DNA of 64,000 nucleotides from Scylla paramamosain (Eukaryota > Arthropoda > Malacostraca > Decapoda > Portunidae): assembly GCF_035594125.1 (NCBI RefSeq), contig NC_087180.1, positions 14,274,115 to 14,338,114 of the forward strand. The letters run 5' to 3'. Each line of letters starts with the position of its first letter. Within the stretch, counting starts at the first letter, position 1. This document shows positions 48,986-61,275 of the stretch, in pieces. The notes beneath the pieces were generated by a model. That model was not told the DNA's origin. It made no database searches and was given only the letters and a program-made list of their open reading frames with translations. Both the position numbers and the translations under genes were made by a program.

Positions 48986-49021
<36 letters not shown>
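48984..49021. repeat. (AC)n microsatellite at element edge
   Basis: 38 bp, starting within the final GGAC of the foldback element. Confidence 0.96.
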
Positions 49022-49023
<2 letters not shown>

Positions 49024-49095
49024 TAGATAGATAGATGAACAGACAGGCGTTTGATTGACCAAAGCATTCTGTACAACTAGAATAATTATAATTAC

Positions 49096-49097
<2 letters not shown>

Positions 49098-49184
<87 letters not shown>
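49098..49184. repeat. (CA)n microsatellite
   Basis: 87 bp, pure. Confidence 0.98.
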
Positions 49185-49185
<1 letters not shown>

Positions 49186-49299
49186 TTCCAGAACAGAAGA
49201 AAAAAAACTGACAAACTGACGGACTGGCATGAGCGGCGTGTGTCCGTCTTTTTAACGATAATTCACTTCAGCGACACTAATTTGGTTACGTCACGAGGA

Positions 49300-49680
49300 T
49301 CACTTTACGGGGCAGTCCTCTCGTGCTGTAGCGCTCCCAGGTGGACAGTCGCCAGGTGGTTGCATGCGACAGGTAATCACGATGACCGGCCGTAAGTCAA
49401 CTAGTAGGATAGTGACTGCCCGCCCGCCCTCACCTCTGACACGCAGGGAGGGAGGGTGGTGGTAATGGGTGCAGAGGAGGGTGAGGAGTGCAGGAGAGGG
49501 AGGGGAGTAGTTTCAGGTCGGCAGGGGAGGGAAGCGCAGGTGTGGATACGAGGTGAGCTCACGGCCACTCTTGCTAATGATACTTATACTCACGGCACAG
49601 ACAGGTAATTGATGCACGTCCACCTGCGGTAATCACACCTAATTATAAAGGTAACACAGGTAATGCGAGTCACTGGGAAA
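49300..49680. promoter_or_regulatory. CAGGT/ACAGGTAAT-rich block
   Basis: At least nine CAGGT or ACCTG words in 380 bp. They include CCAGGTGGACAGTCGCCAGG and four ACAGGTAAT or near variants (49370, 49602, 49660, and on the other strand). CAGGTG is the Snail/ZEB-type E-box. It may be a binding cluster or simply a local expansion of a word common in this genome. Confidence 0.2.
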
Positions 49681-49936
49681 GTTGCGCCTCACCTTCCTCC
49701 CTCACCTTTCCTGACGCTTACTTGTAGTCTCCCCTCTCCCTCCTCCGCTCCCTCCAGCCACTGACTCCAACTTTAGTCTTTGGTAGTCTTGAACGCTTTT
49801 TTCTCTCATCATGACTATTTTCAAGGATCACAAGGATGATTAGTCAGGTTCTCACGGTGTCTTTTTTTTCCATTAGTCGTGTAGAATATTTATTAAACTA
49901 TCTCGTGAATCGTAAAAAAAAAAAAAAATGCTTTAA
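49681..49936. other. Spacer left of the MITE
   Basis: Ordinary sequence with poly-A at 49914-49928. Confidence 0.4.
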
Positions 49937-49940
49937 TTAA

Positions 49941-50149
49941 CTCTTTCACTGCTACTTGACACCTCCTTCCTTGAATCATAAAAAAATTTCAGATATTTCT
50001 TTGTGTCCTTCAGTCAACTCTAAACATTATACTGGCTAGGCTCTGGAAAAAATCTATTCTTTCAAACCACTTTCCTTTCTCGTAGGTGTTTTAAAGATCT
50101 TGTACAGTACTTTTATTGTCGTGAACTGTTGCATATCACAGTGAAAGAG
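49941..50149. mobile_element. Second TTAA-flanked TIR element, same family
   Basis: 209 bp flanked by TTAA (49937-49940 and 50150-50153). Termini are CTCTTTCACTGCTACTTG on the left and the complement of CTCTTTCACTGTGATATG on the right. The 11-bp perfect inverted end CTCTTTCACTG differs by one base from the 47-kb element. The interior does not resemble that element beyond the ends, as is usual for diverged MITEs. No coding capacity. Confidence 0.62.
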
Positions 50150-50153
50150 TTAA

Positions 50154-50520
50154 AATCCCTTTAACTTCCACCAAAGTCTATTAAAAGTAGTCGAGATAAG
50201 ACGCGGCAGCCTCTGAGTAGGTACCTTTGAGTTGCAGTGGAGGGAACTCGCTCCCTTAGTGATTCAAAGGCCCGCTCATTAGCCACAACAGGTGTTTCAG
50301 GCCCACAGGGTGTTAAGGGAGCGGTGTTATCAAGGCCTGCTTCTTGGGCCACACGCCTCCCTCACAGCAACGCACCACGAAGGTCTTACCTCAGCACACC
50401 CTTAAAATCTTACTGTGACCTTCTCTGCTGCAAAGTTTATATTTCATTAACGTTGAGGTGGACACGGGGAGATTTATTTCCCCTGTCAACCTTACCTGCC
50501 AGGCTAATTTTTTAACTTCT
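50154..50520. other. Moderately GC-rich block with open frames on both strands
   Basis: A - strand frame (50161-50352) reads MAQEAGLDNTAPLTPCG and ends LLLIDFGGS; a + frame (50237-50515) overlaps it. The - frame is non-repetitive and protein-like, but I see no family, promoter or splice pair. It could be a fragment of a diverged dispersed repeat. Confidence 0.25.
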
Positions 50521-51065
50521 CTTTTTCTTCAGCGCGCCCTGCAAATTGCCGGTGAAGTATCAGAATCTTTAGCAAAATATAATCTAAACTAGTAAATTTC
50601 AGAGCAAAAATATAGCAATTTATCGAACTGACTAGACTGTCGTGCTTTTTTTCTCTTTTTTTCTCTCCTTTTCCTTGAGTGCACCCTGAAAATTGCGCGA
50701 AGAATAACCTTCAACCAAAAAAAATCACCCAAGCTAGTAAATTTCAGAGCAGAATTATAGCAACACGTCAACTTCACTATTACACTACAAGGCCAATTCT
50801 TACCCTTCTTTTTTTTTTCAGCGTACCCTACAATTCCATGAAGGAGAATAAGCACCTCCAGGAAAGAATGAACCAAACCAGTAAATTTCATTAAAAAAAA
50901 AAAAAATGCATTTTATAGAATTGATAGGACACATCATGCTTTTTTTTTTATTGGAGAAGAATAAGATCCTTCGCCAAAAAAATAAACCAAACTAGTAGAT
51001 TTCGTGAAAATAAAAATAAATAAATAAATAAGAAATAGGTCATTTTACAGAATCGATAGGACGCA
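50520..51065. repeat. Four-copy tandem array, about 120-160-bp unit
   Basis: Each unit opens with a T/C-rich run, three of them ending CAGCG or GAGTG. Then come a CCCT-CAAATT-type segment, AGAATAA-CTTC-CCAAAA, AACTAGTAAATTTC and an ATAGCAATTTAT-GAACTGAT-GGAC end. Units start near 50521, 50643, 50805 and 50938; the last lacks the CCCT segment. Confidence 0.82.
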
Positions 51066-51233
51066 GGTACGCAAATTCTTCGGCTCACGGGTGGCCAGCA
51101 AATATATATTGGAAAAAAAATTTAGCCAGCGACGAGGCAGCAAACGGAATGACTCCTCTGGGTGCTGATATTTGTGTTTGCAGCGTTCTTTTGCTACACG
51201 AGGGCGGGAGTGAGGATGGGCGTGGCCTCGTCA

Positions 51234-51235
<2 letters not shown>

Positions 51236-51313
<78 letters not shown>
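51236..51313. repeat. (GA)n microsatellite
   Basis: 78 bp, pure, entered from GTCAGGTGAGAGAG. Confidence 0.98.
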
Positions 51314-51317
<4 letters not shown>

Positions 51318-51416
51318 CGAGCATGGAATATCGTTGATGGTAGAAACTTGTCTTGGATATCGACGAAAACAAGATACGAGTAAAAGGTGTTAAACTCCAT
51401 TGGTGCGCTGTCAGGT

Positions 51417-51419
<3 letters not shown>

Positions 51420-51493
<74 letters not shown>
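51420..51493. repeat. (GA)n microsatellite
   Basis: 74 bp, pure, entered from GTCAGGTAGGGAGAG, the same left flank as the previous tract with one change. Confidence 0.98.
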
Positions 51494-51495
<2 letters not shown>

Positions 51496-52409
51496 GCATC
51501 CAAGTGGGCCACACAATGCTCACTCTTAATCAATACCGAGTCCTCATTACTGTCTAATGAGTCTGAGCTTCAAAAATAATGGCGCACGTAAATGATAGTG
51601 TCTGATAGCTGGACAAGGCCTCTGCTCTGCGCTGTACTGCTTGACCGTTCTCGTTCCCTCTCGGCATTCTCGTCACGGGCTGTAAAGTAATCGAAGAAAG
51701 GCAAGTATGATGAAGGTTTGGTAATTACCAATTTTTGACCACTGCTTTGACCCTTTTAGGGACTGGCATTTCAGTGGGCATTTTTTTTTATTAGATTTTT
51801 GTTGCCCTTGGCCAGTATCCTTCCTACATAAAAAAAAAAAAAAAAAAAACCTTGAGAATTATTGCTACGAGGTGAGTTCGTTTGTGTTCTCCATTACTCT
51901 TTTTTTGCTTCGTAACTTTTTATCACAATTCCTTAACTGTAATTTTCATTATTTTTTAGCATGCATTATAATCAGAGTGATTTTCATTCTATTCATCTCT
52001 TTTATAATGTGTGTTCGACTTTTCTTTTCTCTTCTGTCATTAACTTTTCTTCATTTTTCTCTTCGTCACTTTCTGTTCTGTTATTTCTAAGGTAACATGA
52101 TTTAATTTTCCTCATTTACTCTAAGCAGCGTAATTATATTTACCTGTAATCACGGGTTATTCATCCACCTTCTCTTTCTCCTTGCTATGAGACCCAGGCT
52201 TCTCCTTTGTGTATGTAACATTTAATTGCCTCGTGTACGTGTGCGTGCGGTGCCGGCAGAAAAAAGGTGAGTTATACAACCAGCAACCTCCTGATGGTGC
52301 ACACACACGAACGCTTCAGAGTCGAGGCTGCGGGAGTGCTTGGTGACCTTACTCTGATGTAGCACTCACGGCCAATAGTCGCGCAGCATGCTACACTCAC
52401 TTCCATCGT
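51494..52409. other. Unique stretch, no supported gene
   Basis: Ordinary sequence with poly-A at 51832-51849 and a T-rich part (51900-52090). No exon or RNA signal was found on either strand. Confidence 0.45.
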
Positions 52410-52640
52410 GTTTAGCGTCTTCCCTCAATCTGGCATCCTAAGATTATTTCAGTTATCAAGTTTTGTGAGGAGATTGTCAAGTCACACATCTCCATTACAT
52501 AATAACATAAGAAAATTGAGTAAGAAGCCAATAGGCCTACACGTGGCAGTCTCTGTTTAGTGTCTTCCCTCAAATCTTACGTCCTCTAATCTGCTAAGAA
52601 ACTGTTAATTATCAGTTTTTTAAGGAGACTGTCAGTAGAT
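52410..52640. repeat. Two-copy duplication, 145-bp period, around a retroelement tail
   Basis: GTTTAGCGTCTTCCCTCAA (52410) and GTTTAGTGTCTTCCCTCAA (52555) are each followed by TC-TAATC/AAGATT, a TTATCAGTTTT-like block and GGAGA(T/C)TGTCA. A tail relic lies between them at 52500-52553. Confidence 0.78.
52500..52553 (-). mobile_element. Retroelement tail relic
   Basis: TAACATAAGAAAATTGAGTAAGAAGCC, then AATAGGCCTACACGTGGCAGTCTCTG: the same tail as at 61.3 kb, in the - orientation, with no coding part attached. Confidence 0.7.
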
Positions 52641-52719
52641 TAAAGAACTTTTGATTAAGGTGAAATGTAGAACACAATGGGAATGAGTGCTGAATGTTAC
52701 CCGACCTTGCCACTTTTAC

Positions 52720-53430
52720 CTGTCCTGCCTGACCGTCTGTGTCACTTTTTGTAGGACGAGAACGCGCGTGCCTACAAAAGTGGAGGCGTGAGAGTTATAA
52801 TAGATATTTAGGAAAGGTGACTTTTTGAACGCTGGTCTTAAAGATAATGTAATGTTGACGACTGACTGTTTTAGACGTGCATGTTTAAATAGCACCGATA
52901 TCACAACGTTTTTGCAGCGGTACTTTGGAATTTGAACATTAAGGAATGCTGCTTTCAAGTACGTTGATGTTCCGGAAATGAGAATGTTTTATGAAGATTA
53001 TTTTTGAATGTCAAGACAGAACGATTATTAGAACGCTGATGTTGAGAAAATTGTACCGTTTATAAACAAAAGATAAGATTCGAACGTTTGTGAATGATAC
53101 TGTTTGATATTGTGAATGAACATTTTATTTAAAAATTGCGAGTGCCGAAGGAATGGGACGTTTCGTAACGTAAATGTTGAGAGAATGTGAATGGTAAATA
53201 ATTCGAATATGTTGGAATTCAGATGCTTGGGAAAGCGATTTTTTAGTAATGTTTATGAGCGTAATTATTTCATATATAAATGACCAGCAGTGAGGGTTTT
53301 AAAGAATGCGAGAATTTACGACCGCAATTGCTTAAAAACGCGAATGTTTAGGAATGCTAAATGTTTAGGATGTTTACGAACAGAATTCTTTACGAGCGCG
53401 AACACTCGCCGTTTGCTGATTGCATATGGA
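52720..53430. repeat. Very degenerate GAATGTTT-type repeat field
   Basis: GAATGTTTA(G)GAA, GAACGTTTG and similar words recur every 25-40 bp, clearest at 53330-53400. No exact unit can be written. Overlapping frames have no recognised product. Confidence 0.4.
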
Positions 53431-53570
53431 AACGCTCCGCGCCCCTGCGAGTAATTTTTGTAAATGCATAAGTTGAATATTTACGAAATAGAAATAAATG
53501 TAATACAGCAATAGGATGTAAACGTTTTTTATCCGAAGTTCAGTCGTTTTAGAAACAAGGATACGAGTGC

Positions 53571-53572
<2 letters not shown>

Positions 53573-53655
<83 letters not shown>
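53573..53655. repeat. (GA)n microsatellite
   Basis: 83 bp, pure, followed by CATACGTACGTACATA. Confidence 0.98.
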
Positions 53656-53659
<4 letters not shown>

Positions 53660-53856
53660 CGTACGTACATAAGTCACCGGATCAAGCAGACAGTCACCAA
53701 TAAGAGCATAAATCTTTTACGCACCAGAAATGTAGATGAGGCAGAAAGACACACATACGTAACAATTCTGCGTATTCACAACATTCACAACATTCCGAAG
53801 CTTTGGTTTGGGTGCGAGCTTCATAATCGCGTGAAATGTTCAATCAGCAACAACCG

Positions 53857-54030
53857 CGGAGGAGGCGGCGGAGGCGGAGGCGAGGCAGTGTGATAGACGC
53901 GACAAGAGGCAGGGTGGCGGCAACAGAGGATTAGGCGAGGGCGGCAGGCAGGTAGTCAAGTCAGGTAGTCAGCCCAGCGTGAGTCAGGCATATCAGTCAG
54001 GTCAGGAGCATGGCGGGTCAGGTCACCTCG
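53857..54030. repeat. (GGA/GGC)n and GTCAGG repeats
   Basis: GGAGGCGG units at 53857-53886. From 53940 to 54030, GTCAGG or GTCAAG words recur seven or more times (GTCAGGTAGTCAGCCC, CAGTCAGGTCAGG). Confidence 0.75.
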
Positions 54031-54171
54031 CCCCCGCCCCCCTTTCACCCTGCCAGACAAACATGACTCTCAGCTTTAATTTCAAGAGGCGAAAATCAAT
54101 TGAGGTGCCCCGCCGCTTGTCTGGCTCGTCATGTATTTATCAGTGGAGACTAAAGGGAAGGGTTCGGCGAG

Positions 54172-54335
54172 GGTGAAGTGAAGCTTCGAACCATTGACTC
54201 GTGCTTCATGACTCCCACTAACTCCTGGACCAAGCTTTCGGAACAGTAACTCAGACTGTTAGGACCATTATGTTGAAGTAAAGCTTCGTACCATTGACTC
54301 GTGCTTCATGACTCAGTGACTCCAAATATTAGGTT
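54172..54335. repeat. Two-copy tandem duplication, 100-bp period
   Basis: AAGCTTCG(A/T)ACCATTGACTCG, then TGCTTCATGACTC, at 54181 and 54281, almost identical over at least 34 bp. Confidence 0.9.
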
Positions 54336-54438
54336 CAGAATAATGTTTCAGTTTGTTCAAAGTAAGCAAAGGTTTCGGCGGAGCGTAAATTCAAGCCTCG
54401 AAACATCAGGTAAAGTTTCAACACTCCAAAACCAAAGC

Positions 54439-54463
54439 TTCATTTTTTTTTTTTTTTTTTTTT
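54439..54463. repeat. Poly-T run
   Basis: About 20 consecutive T within AGCTTCATTTT...TTTGCG. Confidence 0.9.
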
Positions 54464-54599
54464 TGCGTTGTATAAAACAACACGACTTAGTTAACCGAGA
54501 CAGCTTAATTTCCTCATCCTTGCTTCGTGTTGATTGCATGTTCACACTCATCCTTCATCTTCATTTACTTGTTTAGCTTAATGTTGGACTTTCCTTTCA

Positions 54600-55140
54600 T
54601 CACCACTTCACTGATTCACTATTCTATCTAATTAAACAGTTTTCCTCTTGTTTTGTCGTTTCGGTCACATCACTTCATAATTATTTTCTCTTCTTCCTTA
54701 AACTAATTAGTACTTCATTTATAAGTCATCTCAGTCACTTCACTTCACTAATTTACTTATTTATTTATTTTTTTTTTAGACAACCCTCCACTTAGTTCTT
54801 AAATTGCTTCAGGCCGTTCATTTTACTGACTCACTTCTTTTAATATTTTGAGACAGTTCTTCCCACTGATCTATCTTTCCATCCCATTCAAACAACTTCT
54901 TATTGAGTTGCAGGTACCCGTTGATTCATCCAAGACAAATTCAGTTAGTTGGAACCCCTAATATTTCACGAGTTCACCTTTTCCCCCTAGACAACCTTTC
55001 CTTAATTCCTCACTTACTTTTAGCCATTTCACTAATATACCTCTCCATCTCATTCACTTTCCTATTTACACTCACTGTTTCACCCAAGACGCATTAATTC
55101 TTACCCCATACCTAATATTTCACCTCTAATTGCGCACTGT
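54600..55140. repeat. Degenerate duplication, about 211-bp period
   Basis: TAGACAACC(C/T)T(C/T)C followed by CTTA(G/A)TTC, CACTTAC/TGACTCACTT and CATTTCACT-like words occurs at 54777 and 54988. CACTTCACT words recur outside it (54605, 54667, 54738). Confidence 0.55.
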
Positions 55141-55504
55141 ATTATATTCTTCACTAAACCTTCCCCTTGACACTACTTAAGATAAACACAACGCCCTATC
55201 CTCGCCCTCTTCTCGGCCAGTACCTGCAATAGTGTCTTTATATCCGACACTACTGCGCGCATCACTGCCTTGTTTGCTCCGTCGACAGTCTATTTGCGTC
55301 AGTGCGGCAGGCAGGGCAGTGAGTGGGAGTGCTGGAGAGTGAGTGGGTGGAGTGGCATGGAGGCAGGTGAGGGCTACAGGTGGAGACGGTAAGGGTGAGT
55401 TTGGAAGTAAATAGAATCAACAGTAAGTGAATGGTTCAGGTATAGGTGGGGAAAAAAGTTGGCATAGAGATATAGAGGGAAATTAAATTGATGGAAATTG
55501 CTTC

Positions 55505-55506
<2 letters not shown>
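55141..55506. other. Spacer, GTGAG-rich part
   Basis: GAGTGAGTGGG/GAGTGGGAGTG words at 55318-55345 and a CAGGTGAGG at 55363. No gene signal. Confidence 0.45.

Positions 55507-55541
<35 letters not shown>
55507..55541. repeat. (GA)n microsatellite
   Basis: 35 bp, pure; a poly-T run follows at 55569-55586. Confidence 0.96.
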
Positions 55542-55543
<2 letters not shown>

Positions 55544-55650
55544 TGGGTGGCAAAGACGAACACAAGCTTTTTTTTTTTTTTTTTTTCTTTTAAAATAACA
55601 TAAAGTGAACCTTTTGCCTCAATATGGCTTGGGTTGCCTTGCTTATTCCC

Positions 55651-56082
<432 letters not shown>

Positions 56083-56689
56083 GTCAGGTGAGGCACACAC
56101 ACCTGCAACTACCTCAGCTTTAGCGAGGCCTTTCTCATTACCCAGGTGAGTGTGTGAGGCGGGCAGGGAGGGAGGGAAGCTGGGAGCGTGGGAGAGGCAG
56201 GCAGGCAAGCAGGCGGGCAAGCATGGAGAGGGGAGTGAGAGGGAGTGAAAGGGAGTGAGAGGAGGAGAGAACAGTGATACATTATATACCACCCAAGGGA
56301 CCTTTTAGCATAATTTTACTTCACAAGAATCGAGAATGTTAGCGAATAAAATGTTGCATAAAGAGTGTTGTTATTAGTTGTTCGTGTGTGTGTGTGTGTG
56401 TGTGTGTTAGCCAGCTGTGTGTTCGTCGTTTGCTAATTGGCTAAAAGAGAACGTGCTCTTAATTACTTGTTGGTTAGCAAATGTATGAGGAGTGTTCATT
56501 ATTCATTTCTATTAGTTTTCCCATTCTGTTTTTTTTCTAATTGGCCGTTGGAAAGCACTTGTAATTTACTTGTTAAGCGTAAAACTGCTGTCATAAAACC
56601 AAACTCGGTAATCAGGTTGTCAATAGCTGGAAGTTTTAAGATTGGATGAACTTTGGAATGGTGACAGATAGAGGTGTGTATGTTTGCAT

Positions 56690-57050
56690 GTCTTATACGG
56701 AACTGCTACGTGTAGGAATGATGGCTTGTAACTTATCTTCCTACTGAATTGAGCGATTTTTGTTTATGTGTGTAGTTTATATAGTTTTCTTTACGTTCTT
56801 AGGATTAGGGTGGGCTCAGCTATTATTTATTTACTTATTTATTTACTTTTTTTTTTTAAGTTGAGGAAAAATGAGATTATAACTTTTGTATTATTGTTTT
56901 TGTCACTTCTATTACTACTACTACTACTACAACTACTACTACTACTACTACTAAGGTAATATTTGTAGGGGAAGGAAGGAGACTCCCACGTGTAGGCCTA
57001 ACGGCTTCTTACAACTTCTCTAATTATGTTCTTACTAAATTTAGCGTGCT
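56690..57050 (+). mobile_element. Two retroelement tail relics in tandem
   Basis: GGAACTGCTACGTGTAGGAA then TGATGGCTTGTAACTT at about 56699, and GAGACTCCCACGTGTAGGCC then TAACGGCTTCTTACAACTT at about 56980, both + orientation. Both continue with CTTACTGAATT(G)AGCG or CTTACTAAATTTAGCG. A unit of about 285 bp is duplicated and contains a TAC tract at 56908-56953. Confidence 0.68.
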
Positions 57051-57229
57051 TGTCTGGTGAAGTTGGTAGGGAGAGGAGGGGGTCAGTCAACACACCCACA
57101 CAAACCTGCCTCACGTGCCTCACCTGGCGCCCTCCACACCTGCAAGACTCATCACACCTCACCTTGTATCTCCTCCTTTCATCATCCCAAAGTGATTAAT
57201 TTTGGTGCCACGTCGTCTTCCTTACTTCA

Positions 57230-57337
<108 letters not shown>

Positions 57338-57407
57338 ACCCTCAGTTGCAATTAGAAACCACGAACGAGAAAGGAAAATGAGACAGGAAAGGAAGACGAA
57401 GTTCAGT

Positions 57408-57411
<4 letters not shown>

Positions 57412-57484
<73 letters not shown>
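57412..57484. repeat. (TC)n microsatellite
   Basis: 73 bp, pure. Confidence 0.98.
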
Positions 57485-57487
<3 letters not shown>

Positions 57488-58123
57488 GTCTATTCATCAC
57501 CACGCAGCCTCTGCCGTGCTTCACTTGTTTTGAGTCTAAGCCGCCCACGATCCCCGTGACGATGAGCAGGTGATGCGTGGTTAATGAGCAGGTTAATGAT
57601 TCTAAGTACAGGTAATGGGAGCGCCAGGCAGGGGGTATTACCAATGGTCTAATGAGTACGACTGTTGGCTATTGAGTGCTGGTTTCAAGAGTGAGGATTT
57701 TGTGAATGGCTCATGACTAGTTAGGCGAGGTTCTCTTCATATGTTGTGTGTTATTGTGAAGCTGAAATGGTCATGGATCTAGATCGTCGCTTCCTGCAGT
57801 CTGTTTGTTATTCAGGTTAAATTTCATCATCAAGATCAAGATTAAGTGGCTGTATCGTAATGCGTACTAAAGTGTTCATCTCTGTATTTAGTTATCATTT
57901 CTATCTTATCTTATGTACATTTTAAATAACATCATAAACATAGAGTAACGGAATTTTATACATAGTCACACATTAATTCACACAGTAATTAAAATGTAAC
58001 GTTTAAAATGTAACTAAACGTATTTATTTAATCAAGTTGAAAAGGAATGCATATTAGCAGATACGTAAAGAAAATGCGGTTCAGTTTGTTTTACGTCTTT
58101 ATTAAAGAGTGGTTGGTTACAGT

Positions 58124-58124
<1 letters not shown>
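57485..58124. other. Unique stretch, no supported gene
   Basis: Contains three CAGGT(G/T/A)A words near 57569-57613 and AT-rich sequence beyond 57830. No exon or tandem unit found. Confidence 0.45.
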
Positions 58125-58190
<66 letters not shown>

Positions 58191-58253
58191 TGCTAATATG
58201 AGTATTCCTTCTCCTCTTCCTTATTTCTCGTTCATTCTTTATATAACAATAAC

Positions 58254-58306
<53 letters not shown>
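58125..58306. repeat. Two (GA)n microsatellites
   Basis: Pure GA 58125-58187 and 58255-58306. Confidence 0.97.
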
Positions 58307-58315
<9 letters not shown>

Positions 58316-58440
58316 GGGTAACATATTTACCGAAACGTGTGGATTTGAAGGCGGTATGAATAAGCCTCATTAAGGAAAGTAAACACATCCCTGCTTGAAA
58401 ATCAGTCAAGGGGAAAAAGAAACTACAGAATCAATATTTC

Positions 58441-58444
<4 letters not shown>

Positions 58445-58508
<64 letters not shown>
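58445..58508. repeat. (GA)n microsatellite
   Basis: 64 bp, pure. Confidence 0.98.
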
Positions 58509-58511
<3 letters not shown>

Positions 58512-58566
58512 AAGGTCACAGTTCTACGCTTACATAAGTTGAAATCACTTTGTGTTCCTCTATCCC

Positions 58567-58582
58567 TTTGTTGTTGTTGTTG

Positions 58583-58633
<51 letters not shown>

Positions 58634-58660
58634 GTTTTATTATTATTATTATTAATATTA
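58567..58660. repeat. Compound (TTG)n(TTA)n
   Basis: TTG units change to TTA/ATT at about 58585, with a GTTTT break near 58634. Confidence 0.95.
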
Positions 58661-58670
58661 TTACTGTTAG

Positions 58671-58674
<4 letters not shown>

Positions 58675-58756
<82 letters not shown>
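58675..58756. repeat. (TC)n microsatellite
   Basis: 82 bp, pure. Inverted partner of the GA tract ending at 58508 (166-bp spacer). Confidence 0.98.
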
Positions 58757-58761
<5 letters not shown>

Positions 58762-58839
58762 CAGTTCCTTTTTCCTTTTTTCCTTATTTTTCGCTTTCGC
58801 TTCCTCTCACTTTACTCTTGCACTTCTCCGTTCCAGACT

Positions 58840-58890
58840 TCTCCTCCTCCTCCTCCTCCTCCTCCTCCTCCTCCTCCTCCTCCTCCTCCT
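58840..58890. repeat. (TCC)n microsatellite
   Basis: 51 bp, pure. Confidence 0.96.
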
Positions 58891-59020
58891 GGATTTACTG
58901 TTGTGTCAGGCGCCGTTTCCGGGTTAGTGACGTAAGCTGGAGGAGTATGGGAGGGAAAATGACTCTTAAAACTTGGTCACGCAAAGTCGCTTTTTGTGTC
59001 ATTCATACAGTAACTTATAC

Positions 59021-60029
<1,009 letters not shown>

Positions 60030-60281
60030 TTTATCTGTTTCATTATTTGTTTTATTTATCTATTTGTGTGTCTGTCTTGGTATTCCTTTGTCCTTGTTCA
60101 TTTATCTGTCTATCAGTCTATCTTTCTGTCTATATCAGTCCATCTATCTATCTGTCTTTCTTTATATATGTATTTGACTGTTGAAAATATGTCTATCTGT
60201 CTGATTATCTGTTTTATCTGGTAAGTTATCTGTCTGTCTCTCTGTATTCACCTATATATCCATCCATCCATCCATCCATCC
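60030..60281. repeat. (TCTG/TCTA)n degenerate and (CATC)n
   Basis: Tetranucleotide words TATC, TGTC and CATC fill 250 bp, ending in six CATC units at 60258-60281. Confidence 0.88.
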
Positions 60282-60754
60282 AGAAAGTTCGGCTCCTTGA
60301 ACTCCTAAACCCAGAAATGCATCATTCAGTTCTGCGAAAGAAGCACGAGCAAATCCATTCATACATTTATTTATTTTTTTTTTTTTTTCCCAGAAGCAAT
60401 CGCTAAATTCTTCTTCGCTGCTATAAGAAGCCACTCATGAATGCCTGGAACCGTAAATCCGACGAAGGAAATAAAAAAAGAAGTTGATGCAAGTGAAAAA
60501 AAATAATTAAGCAAACTCGATAAGCTGAATAGCGTAACGTGATTCGAATAAAGTTATCTTCCAATTAATGTCTTTTTGGTACAGAAGTCATGGGATTTCC
60601 TTTTCTTAGCTTACGCACAACCTTGACTTTTGCTGCGGTACCTTCAGCGTCCCCTCAGCGCGCCTTCAGTAAACTTGTACTTTTTAGTAGGTTATCTGGA
60701 TATAACCTGTTAAGTGGAAAGGCCAAATTCACATGTCTGTTTTGGATTTCGTAA

Positions 60755-61115
60755 GGCAGTGGTGGTAATAGTAGTAGTAGTAGAAGTAGTAGTAGAATAC
60801 CATGTCAAGGTAGTACTATTATTAGTAGTAGCAGCTTTTTATAAGTAATGGGTTCTTCTTGAGGGCACAAAATGGGGTTACCATTTACAAAATAAACAAA
60901 AATAAATAAAGAAGATTAAGGGAGAAGATCTCCAAACTAAATGTTAATTTAGTTCCTGTAGTAGAAGCTCCTATAGTTGTAGTAGTACTAGTAGTAGCAG
61001 CAGGAGTAACACCAGTAGATGTTGTTCAGTAACGGCGGTATTAAAAACTAAAGTAATGGTTAAGTCTACCTCTGTAAATTGGATTTTTCAAGCATCAGCA
61101 ACAGCAGTAGTAAAA
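60755..61115. repeat. Scattered (TAG)n / (CAG)n words
   Basis: TAG/AGT units at 60768-60796 and 60958-61005 and AGCAACAGCAGTAG at 61098, separated by ordinary DNA. Confidence 0.75.
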
Positions 61116-61275
61116 AAACAATTAAGTAATGAATATTATATAGAAAGGCATCTTAATAGTGTTGCTACGTAGTATAGGCGCATTTTTAAATCCGTACTTA
61201 TTATAAACCGTACAGAATCAGTAGGTGTAAAATGAACAGATAGGAGACTGGAATAAACTTTTGATATGGGATGGT

